From Diphasiastrum complanatum (taxonomy: Eukaryota; Streptophyta; Lycopodiopsida; Lycopodiales; Lycopodiaceae): a DNA stretch of 64,000 nt. Position 1 is the first letter of the stretch. Each line of letters starts with the position of its first letter. Shown here one piece after another: positions 56,533-64,000 of the stretch. The notes under the pieces are model-generated. The model worked only from the letters and a program-made list of their open reading frames with translations. It was not told the DNA's origin and searched no databases. The stretch covers positions 47,404,921 to 47,468,920 of the forward strand of contig CM055110.1 in the NCBI GenBank assembly GCA_029204225.1, read 5' to 3'. Both the position numbers and the translations under genes were made by a program.

Positions 56533-58497
56533 CTGAAATTGGCAAAGAACAATCTCTCAATCTTTAAACAGTTTACCATCCAGTTCTAGTTCTTGCAGCA
56601 CGAATCCATACAAAACAAAGCAGCATATTGATGAAAGACAAGACAGCTCCCTGTTTCAGAGCTTCAAGCATGAATGAAATCTTTTCTGGACTAGTACCCT
56701 TAGAAATTTAGAGAATCATTGCAAACCTTTGAGTGTGTATTAGAACAAATCAGCATCTGTGCAGTAAAAGAGTATATCTTTTTTCACTGTGAATTGATAG
56801 GCCCTAAGATTTCGTCATTGTTCAGAGTTCTAACCACCAAATTATATTATTAGTAAACAATAAGAAATCCATGCGACGAAGAGCTAACCGTAATGAAATA
56901 ACATCCAATGATCTCCAATAATGTCATCCATTACAGATGGAGAACACCAGTTCTGTATCGAGATCCACCACAACTTTAGAACATATGTACAATAACTGGA
57001 ATGTTAGTGATCAAGATCTTCTTGCCACAACCCAAGGTTAAGAGTTGACTCCAATCAGCCTCATTAAAATTTAAGGGATATTACGATAAATAAAAAACCC
57101 ACAAAATCAGATGTCAAAAATCTAGAATGAACGGCATCTCAACAAAAAACTGGAGGCCAAACTTGCTATTAAAAGAACTATGGGTCACTAAGTGTCTCTC
57201 TAGTGATTTATTTGATTTAACAACCTTTGAAGCATGCATTCTTCGGAGAAAGCCTTGAAAAATAAATCTTGCAAGGAAACATTGAAGCAACAATATAAGA
57301 AAAAAGATCTTTAACAGTTGAAAAATAAAACATAAGAGATTAGTAAATGGAGGAATGCAAACAAAAATTATTTCTCAATAAACTACTGAAATGTCGTATA
57401 TTCCAAACATTATTTGGAAAAAAAGATTGCACAGATGAAAACAGCAAAAATATTCTGGCTACAAGAGCTCAAATGCTGCCTTATAAAGTGGATCTACAAA
57501 CAAAACTGACTCGCGAAGATCGTTAATTATTTTTTGAGCACAGGACAGAAAAGTCAAATAAACATTCTTTGTGGAGGTATGGCACAAGACATCCAGAGTC
57601 TAACTTTTGCTTTGAATATATCACAATGCAAAATTCTCACTGGCATGAAAGATTCCATAGAAGGTCGTCTATCAAGATAGGAACGCATGTACACCAGACG
57701 CACGCATAAATCAAGATGAAACCAGCGCAGAATCAAGCCTAAATAAAGATCTAAAAAATTCTATCATCATACATACTGTAGTAGATAATATTACATACCG
57801 AGCCAGCTACTACAATACTTAAAGGACATATTTCGTTATCATGAAATATCAAAGCGGCGTAAAAGGAAGCAAAATTGCAAAGCGTAGAAATGACAGCAAA
57901 ATCAGGCAAAGATAAACTCCAAATGTGTGAAACCAGTACTAGATTTATCGTAAAACACAAGTTAAAGATCTAAGTTGATCATCTAACGATGAATTTAACT
58001 GATCAAAGTGGCTAAAAGGAATACAAAAGCCTAAAATGGACAGCAAAAAGAAACTCGAAATGGACTAAACTAGCACTAGAATTACCAAAAAGCACACAAG
58101 TTTAAGATATAACAATATCATGAGTGATAATTCACGCGGCCCAAAAATGACAGCAAAATCAGGCAAAGACAGACTCTAATGGATTAAACTAGTATTAGAG
58201 CAACTAGAAAACAAACAATTAAAGATCTAACAATGAATTTAAGTGTTCGAATTGGCTTACAGGAATGCAAAAACTTAAAAATAAACGCAAAATGAAACTG
58301 GCCCGAAATTGCGAAATAACGCTCACGTTCAAGATAGAGGAATGCTTAGAAATCACGTCAGAGCAATGCTAAGCAGCACTGACGCAGCAGCAGAATATCA
58401 GTCCATAGTACTGACGTAGCTGCATTTCAGGAAATGTACACCAAAAACAGAACCGAAAACGCCAATCAGCATTGCGCAATGCCGGCAGAATCAGTAC
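56533..58497 (-). other. Probable 5' UTR intron of the carrier gene
   Basis: An acceptor CCAATTTCAG lies at 56533, 15 bases before the first ATG. A good donor, CCAG/GTACTG, lies at 58498/58497 after a pyrimidine-rich leader. 5' UTR introns of this size are common in plant housekeeping genes. No gene or transposon is recognised inside. Confidence 0.6.
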
Positions 58498-58735
58498 CTG
58501 GTTTCAAGATCTCACATCCGCAGAGAAAACCAACGCAAGCGCTCAGATCTGAGAGAATGGGATCAGCAGCCGAGGATCGGAGAGAGAGACGAGGGGAGAG
58601 GAGAGGAGCGAAGAGGAGAGGAAAAGAGAGCAGCCAGGAAAAGGAAGAGCGGAGAAGAAGGTGTGATATGCAGCAGCAAGCAGGCGAGGGGCGGCGTGGG
58701 AGACTAGTCGCTTCAATGTTTTTAATTGTTTTATG
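58498..58735 (-). other. Probable 5' UTR exon of the carrier gene
   Basis: The minus strand is strongly CT-rich (58560-58665), typical of plant leaders. The only ATG noticed on the minus strand is in ATGTGA at 58512-58517, a start codon followed at once by a stop. The 5' limit is estimated from the TATA box. Confidence 0.5.
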
Positions 58736-58758
58736 TTTACTTGCCTATTTTTATTTCA

Positions 58759-58767
58759 TATATATAT
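58759..58767 (-). promoter_or_regulatory. TATA box of the carrier gene
   Basis: CATATATATATG at 58757-58768 lies about 30 bp upstream of the inferred transcript start and the CT-rich leader. Confidence 0.5.
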
Positions 58768-58779
58768 GCATTTGAATTC

Positions 58780-59459
58780 TCAAGTAATTACACCATCCGG
58801 AATTTATGTGCCAACAAATAGGGACACCCTTTGGACCCATTCCTTGTTGGCCTTGCAATTGCAAAACATAGGTTTGTCTGAGTCAAAGCAACTAAAATTT
58901 TAAAGCACCTAAGAAGACAATTATGTCAGGCGAAAGGCCACGTCCGAGGGTCTTCCGTCTTGGGAGGTGGGTGTCAACGATCACAGGAGCCCGAGAGCCC
59001 CACCATTGTAACGCTAGTTACAAGTGCAAGCTTTACTTCCGATGCCATTGGCATCAGCATCATTCCAGGTGCCAGCAGTGCCACTACTACTCCCGGCACC
59101 ATTGGCACCGACGTTGCTCCCAACGCCATTGAGACTGGATTCTAATCGGCACCAAGTTCTTATGGCTCAAATTTTTTTATCGGTCCTAGCGGAGTCCATA
59201 GAGCTCAGATCGAAGTGCAATCATCTCACATGATCCAGGCATGATTAAAGGAAGTCTAGGGATCAATAAATTTTAGAGAGATAAAATGACATTCTAGAAA
59301 GAGAAAAAGTGCGTTTTACCAACTTGGTCTAAGTGAGGGGAGGTGCTAATCACACCATAACTATAAGGGGGTGCAGGTTGCGACTCAAGGTGAGATCCAA
59401 CCAAGTCTCAGCTCCCCTTGTTGGAATGTAAAGAATTTCCTCTCAAATCCTTCACCCCA
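58780..59459. other. Gene-free stretch
   Basis: Short frames at 58923-59233 (CCACTACTACTCCCGGCACC-like, Thr/Pro/Ala codons) are low-complexity and unsupported. Nothing else is recognised. Confidence 0.4.
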
Positions 59460-60345
59460 TAGTTGAATCTAACTATAAGTTAGATAAGACAGCCTTGGAA
59501 CCTTATAACTGGTTTAAAATGGTCTTTGGGAAACTTAAGAGAGCTATTAAGGATAATACCAAACAACAGCTCGTTGTTGGCTCTCTTCTGTCTTCCATCG
59601 CCACTTCATATCTAGATATATGAGATCCATGGATTTCATGCTAAATCAGTGCTATCTATCTATGAAGAAGTAGCACCAGTCAAATTCTCCCGACAGGCAT
59701 CAAGTTCACAAAGTCGCCAACGAGTTCGTAGCGAGATCGTTAGGGCCTGACTCGTCTCCCGCATCTCGTTGCCGCACTTGGCAATCGATTTCAGTTGCGC
59801 TACCACCCCCTGCTGCCGCTCGCATGGAACTACCTATTTCCCCATCCTCTGTCACTTCCTTAGCCATTGTTTCCTCACAAGGTCAGTCTGTGACCATTGG
59901 AACGATCTATTCCTTTCACTACACAATTCTGGAGCAGAAAATGCAGTATCGTCAGAGAAGCAGCTCACTTATCTGTTGAGAGCCTTACCAAGATTCTTCC
60001 AGAAAACCAGAATGCTGCTAGCAAAGGATCTTACAATGACACTCGAAAAGGCAATTGTCGAGATTCGAGAAGAAGTCGAGGCTCGAGAGCACCTTGATCA
60101 CAACGATGCTTCTGACCAAGCTCTCTACAACAACAAGGAAAAAACAAAGAAACAATTTGTGAAAAAGTGGATCTTGAATGGATCCAAACTCCCAAAATAC
60201 TTGGCTAAGATCTTTGCACAACAAGCTACAAAAGCTAGAAATGGCAAAGCATCCTAATGCTACCTTTGATACACATGAACTTGACAAAGCATTCAAGAGA
60301 CAAAAGAAACTAATAAAAGGTACTGATGGCAGCCAAAAACAATAG
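59460..60345 (+). pseudogene. Possible retroelement gag remnant
   Basis: Plus-strand frames with stops: YNWFKMVFGKLKRAIKDNTKQQLVVGSLLSSIATSYLD, resembling the start of a copia Gag. Next come frames at 59769-60257 including LTYLLRALPRFF and a charged helical stretch (KAIVEIREEVEAREHLDH). No zinc knuckle is seen. It could equally be a degraded host exon. Confidence 0.3.
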
Positions 60346-60379
60346 CATACCAACCCTACAACTATGAAATATATACTAA

Positions 60380-60480
60380 AATAAAAGTATCGAGGCCTCT
60401 TTCACATGTGTGAAAGGTTAGATCCAAAACTATGTACAAAAATTGCCAATTTAGACTAGGAAATGTTGACAATTTTCACA
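60380..60480 (-). repeat. 3' LTR fragment of the right-hand copia element
   Basis: On the minus strand it starts TGTGAAAATTGTCAAC, directly after the PPT GAAGAGGGAG, and contains a CACATGTGTGAAAG palindrome near 60403. Its 3' end is not resolved and it is probably truncated. Confidence 0.55.
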
Positions 60481-61345
60481 CTCCCTCTTCAACATTGGAT
60501 GCTAGTTTTAACATAGATCTTGAACACATTCCAAGATTAGATCTATGCTTATAATACAGGTCCTTTCCCAATGGTTTGGTGAAGATATCAGCCACACACT
60601 CCAATGAAGAGACATGTTGAAGCTCCACCTCTTTGGCAATGACTTGATCCCTCACAAAGTGATGAGCAATCTCAATATGCTTGCTTCTAGCATGGAAAAC
60701 TGGATTGGTTGCCAAGCTTTGGGCTGAAAGGTTGTCACAGTAGATGATTGGTGTCTTCTTAGAATCCAGCAAGTGAAGATCCAATAGCATCCTCTTTATC
60801 CAAAGCATCTCCTTGGTGCATGTTGTCAATGCCTTGTACTCGGCCTCGGTGGAAGATAGAGAGATAGTAGGTTGCTTCTTTGATAGCCATGAGATAGCTC
60901 CCTCTCCAAGATATATTGAAAAGGCACTTGTTGACTTCCTATCCATTTGATCACCTGCAAAATCTGAATCTGAGAAACCACAAAGGTTAGGTGAAGATCC
61001 TTCATACAAGATGCCAAAATCTCTAGATCCCGAGAGGTATCTTAGTACTCTCTTTCCTAGCTTCCAATGAGCCTCACTAGGATCTTGCATGAATTGACTT
61101 AGTTTACCAACCACATAGCTTAGATCAGGTCTTGTGATGCTTAACCAAATAAGAGATCCTATGAGCTTTCTATAGAGAGTAATGTCCTTGAAGGATCTTT
61201 CATTATCTCTTATAGATAGCTTTACATTTGATTCCATAGGAGTAGAAACTACTTTGCAATTTTCCATATGAAATCTTTTTAGAATAGAGTTAGAATACTT
61301 CTCTTGACAAATGAAAGTAGAATTAGAAGTCCTAACAATCTCTAT
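60476..61345 (-). pseudogene. Copia RT C-terminus and RNase H
   Basis: The open frame 61267-60476 (263 codons) contains TLYRKLIGSLIWLSITRPDLSYVV (RT-RNase H connection) and the RNase H acidic residues in DSDFAGD, STEAEY and YCDN. The tail is ELQHVSSLECVADIFTKPLGKD, ending VEEGV. The last codons are the polypurine tract, and the stop TGA uses the first bases of the LTR. It is the best preserved RNase H in the window. It is separated from the rest of RT by a frameshift near 61360. Confidence 0.92.
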
Positions 61346-61347
61346 TC

Positions 61348-62556
61348 CTAAGATATAGTGAAGCTTACCAAATCTTGTATCTCAAACTTACTTTTAAGTG
61401 CCATCTTGATGTCATCTATATCTTCATTGCTATCACCACTTAAGATTATGTCATCAACATAGATCAAAAGCAAAGTGATGTCACCATTATCATTCAATCT
61501 AAAGTAGAGAGAATGATCATACTCACTCATGATGAAGTTTTGAGAGAGTAAGAAGGAATTGAGCTTAGCATACCAACTTCTTGGTGCTTGCTTAAGCCCA
61601 TACAAGCTCTTTTGTAGGAAACACACATGATTAGGCTCATCATGTGAAACATAGCCCTCGGGTTGCTCCATGTAGATTTCCTCTTCAAGATCACCATTCA
61701 AAAAAGCATTAATAACATCCATTTGCCACATTTCCCAACCATAAAGAGTTGCAAGAGAGATGAGGGTTCGAATTGTTACCATCTTTGCCACGGGTGCAAA
61801 GGTCTCATCATAGTCAATGCCATACTCTTGAGCATATCCTTTTGCCACCAATCTTGCCTTGTACCTTTTGATTGATCCATCTTCTTTTGTCTTGATCTTG
61901 AAGATCCACTTACACCCAATTGCCTTCTTGCCTTTTGGAAGTTCCACCAACCTCCAAGTGTTGTTATTGATGAGTGCTTGATGCTCATGATCCATGGCTT
62001 GGATCCATTCCTCCTTTTGAATTGCTTCACCTACACAAGTTGGTTCATCAAAAGAGGTAAGAAAGGCAAAGTTAGAGTTCTCCACCACTTGCTTTTCTTT
62101 TTCATCATAGGTTAGCCTTGATGGCTTAGGCCTTTGCCTTTGAGTCCTCCTTGAAGGTTGCTTTGGAGTGGCATCTCCACCTTCATCCAAGACATCTTGC
62201 ACATCATGATGATTAGTAGGCACATCAACATCATCATCAACATTGACAACATTGGAAACATTCTCTTCATGAAAGATGACATCCCTACTTATGACAACTT
62301 TATTCGTAGAAGGAATGTACACTTTGTAAGCCTTGATTAGTTCACTATAGCCAACAAACACACCCTTATTTGATGAAGGATCTTCTTTAGTTCTATCATC
62401 AAGAGTGATGTTAACAAAACAAGTACAACCAAAGATCCTACAATGCTTGACACTCGGCCTCCTACCATAGACGACCTCAAAGGGAGTCTTACCATTCAAA
62501 GAAGCACTTGTCCTCTTGTTACAAAGATAGTTATCACATGCCAAAGTTTCTCCCAA
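61348..62556 (-). pseudogene. Copia integrase C-terminus and reverse transcriptase
   Basis: A 402-codon open frame. The integrase tail is FEVVYGRRPSVKHCRIFGCTCFVNI and GVFVGYSE. An acidic linker (VNVDDDVDVP) follows. RT has EEWIQAMDHEHQALI, IGCKWIFKIK, LVAKGYAQEYGIDYDETFAPVAKM, MDVINAFLNGDLEEEIYMEQPEGY, LYGLKQAPRSWY and the active site LLIYVDDIILSG. It ends by frameshift at KFEIQDL. It is nearly full length, so loss of function is recent. It is the same lineage as 16551-18665. Confidence 0.92.
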
Positions 62557-63317
62557 TAGGACTTAGCAAGATTAGCATGTAGTCTCATTGCCTTGGCACA
62601 TTCACAAAGGGTTCTATTCTTTCTTTCTGCCACTCTATTCTGTTGTGGAGTCCTAGGACTAGAGTACTCCCTCTTAATCCCATGTGCTATGCAAAAATCT
62701 TTGAACTTATTTGAAGTGTATTCCCCTCCATTATCTAATCTCAAGCATTTGATCTTTGTATTGAATTGATTTTCCACTTCATTCTTAAACTTGACAAATG
62801 CAGCAAACACTTCATCCTTGGTTTTAAGAAGATAGACCCAAGTATACCTACTAAAGTCATCAATAAAAGTTGCATACATTTTTGTCCCACCATTGCTAGT
62901 TGTACTAAAAGAATGAAGATCCGAATGCACAAGTTGAAAAGCTTCTTTAGATCTAGAAGTAGATCTAGTATAAGCAAGTCTATGAGATTTGGACAAGGCA
63001 CAATGTTCACAAAATGTATTATTTGCAACAAGACTTTTAGGGAGACCAAGAACATGCTCTTTCTTTGCCATTACCTTCAAAGATTTGAAGTTGGGATGGC
63101 CCAACCTCTTATGCCAAACTTCTTGGTTTGTCAATTGTTCCCTAGCCATACATCCTTCATTCTTAGAGATCACACATGCATCCAGTTTGAAAAGTTTACC
63201 ATGCCTTCTTCCTTTTTTACTTATCAAACAAGCATCTCCAATGAACTCAACATCAAGCCCCTTGTTAATCATTTGACTAACACTAAGCAAGTTCTTAGTG
63301 ATTGAAGGAATGTACAA
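62496..63317 (-). pseudogene. Copia protease end, pre-integrase domain and integrase core
   Basis: The frame runs 63317-62496: IPSITKNLLSVSQMI (end of protease), VWHKRLGHPNFKSLKVMA...CEHCALSKSHRLAY (zinc-binding pre-integrase), then the core with HSDLHSF, FIDDFSRYTWVYLLKTKDE, CLRLDNGGEYTS and QQNRVAERKNRT. All three acidic residues are present. Gly of the usual QQNGVAERKNR is Arg. A frameshift near 62540 separates it from the integrase tail. Confidence 0.92.
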
Positions 63318-63544
63318 TACATTTTAAGATCATCTTTCCTATTTGTTGAAAGAGAAATAGGAATTGTGCCTATGCCTTTGATGTCACATTGACCATCATT
63401 TGTAGTATAGATGATGTTGCTCTCTCCCTCATAAGACAATAAGGATGAAAAGTATTCCTTATGTCTTTTCATGTGAGATGAGGCTCCACTATCAATCCAC
63501 CAAGGATCATTCCCATCTATATGTGCAAGAAAACTTGAAGTCAT
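63269..63544 (-). pseudogene. Copia protease
   Basis: WWIDSGASSHMKRHKEYFSSLL carries an intact DSGAS catalytic triplet. The middle includes CDIKGIGTIPISLSTNRK. The frame shifts near 63320 into the following pol frame. Its first ATG overlaps the gag stop (ATGA, 63541-63544), which in related copies is one continuous frame, so this is an indel rather than a designed overlap. Confidence 0.88.
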
Positions 63545-64000
63545 AACAAGAGATTCAAAACGCTATCCTCTTCTTCATCTATTGCTAGATTTCCTTGCCT
63601 CTCACCTTGCTCTCTTTTCTTCTTATGACATTCATTAGCAAAATGACCTTTTATCCCACAATAAAAGCACTTGAACTTTGACTTGTCTTTTTTTCTAAAA
63701 GAAGTAGAAGAGGAGGAGCAAGAGTGATCATCATGATCCAAGTTACCACCTTTGGACCATTTCCCTTTGCCTTTACCTTTGCCATTGACTTTGCCTTTTG
63801 TGAAGAAAGCCTCTTCACCTCCACCTTGCAAGGATGCACCATCAAGCTTTGATTGCAACCTATGTTCTTCAACCAATAAGATTTCTTGCAAGTCAACCAC
63901 ACTTGGCAAGACTCTCTGAATGGCAAAACTTTGCACAAGGTTAGCATGTTCATCTAGCAAACCATTCAACATAACCTGGACTATTTCACCATCTTTTATG
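63541..64000 (-). pseudogene. Copia gag C-terminal part (continues off the right edge)
   Basis: The frame from the window edge contains MLNGLLDEHANLVQSFAIQ, SVVDLQEILLVEEHRLQSKL, a Lys/Gly-rich stretch (KGKVNGKGKGKGKW) and an intact zinc knuckle CFYCGIKGHFANEC (CX2CX4HX4C). It ends in an acidic tail before the stop at 63541. The N-terminus, PBS and 5' LTR must lie right of the window. Confidence 0.92.

Noticed and set aside
58434-58775. 113-codon plus-strand frame, Arg/Glu-rich with a hydrophobic tail
   Set aside because: It is the antisense of the CT-rich carrier leader and promoter. Composition explains it.
63541-63544. ATGA overlap as programmed gag-pro coupling
   Set aside because: The related copy at 14351-15274 has gag and protease in one uninterrupted frame, so an indel is the simpler explanation.

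Overview
The window looks like repeat-rich nuclear DNA of a land plant. It holds one ordinary host gene, a minus-strand mitochondrial ADP/ATP carrier at 54854-56517 (three coding exons, probable 5' UTR exon and intron, promoter near 58.76 kb). Nearly everything else recognisable is LTR retrotransposon, mostly Ty1/copia and Ty3/gypsy fragments inserted into and recombined with one another. Spliceosomal introns, iMet-type primer sites (TGGTATCAGAGC), the carrier's plant-type N-terminal extension and a single gene in 64 kb all point to a plant with a large genome. A gymnosperm is plausible, but the sequence alone does not prove it.

Layout. 1-1931: 5' end of a minus-strand copia element (gag, PBS, LTR) running off the left edge. 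3859-7437: gypsy remnant, LTR, then a plus-strand copia copy with gag fused to RT by deletion. 7442-10534: non-autonomous minus-strand element of two LTRs around a gag joined to an RNase H tail. 10535-18665: a mosaic of copia and gypsy pieces in both orientations. 18796-21569: a non-autonomous LTR element with an unrecognised ORF. 22600-27600: a decayed minus-strand gypsy cluster with gag, an additional ORF and a roughly 149-bp tandem array. 27905-29902: copia gag, PBS and LTR (minus). 29903-31674: no gene, with a long (CT)n tract. 31675-36632: a second non-autonomous LTR element whose ORF is related to the one at 19.5 kb. 36633-45830: a gypsy gag-PR-RT whose RT is split by a 6.1-kb element with roughly 0.5-kb terminal inverted repeats, which itself carries two gypsy fragments. 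46440-47965: gypsy gag and LTR (minus). 47966-51519: copia pol with 3' LTR. 51830-52915: copia integrase and a gypsy additional-ORF fragment. 54590-58740: the carrier gene. 59460-60345: doubtful gag-like remnant. 60380-64000: a nearly complete minus-strand copia gag-pol with several frameshifts, running off the right edge.

The most interesting signals are: (1) an unrecognised protein family shared by two non-autonomous LTR elements with different LTRs (19537-20646 and 34830-35983); (2) the long-TIR composite at 39565-45650; (3) a coiled-coil additional ORF between pol and the 3' LTR of the gypsy family, seen in several diverged copies; (4) gypsy gag with up to four zinc knuckles; (5) a CACACGTGTG palindrome recurring in otherwise unrelated LTRs. 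All retroelement reading frames here are broken by stops or indels. None looks autonomous as it stands, though the copia copy at the right edge is close. LTR and element edges were set by eye from TG/CA ends, PBS/PPT positions and internal pairwise similarity.
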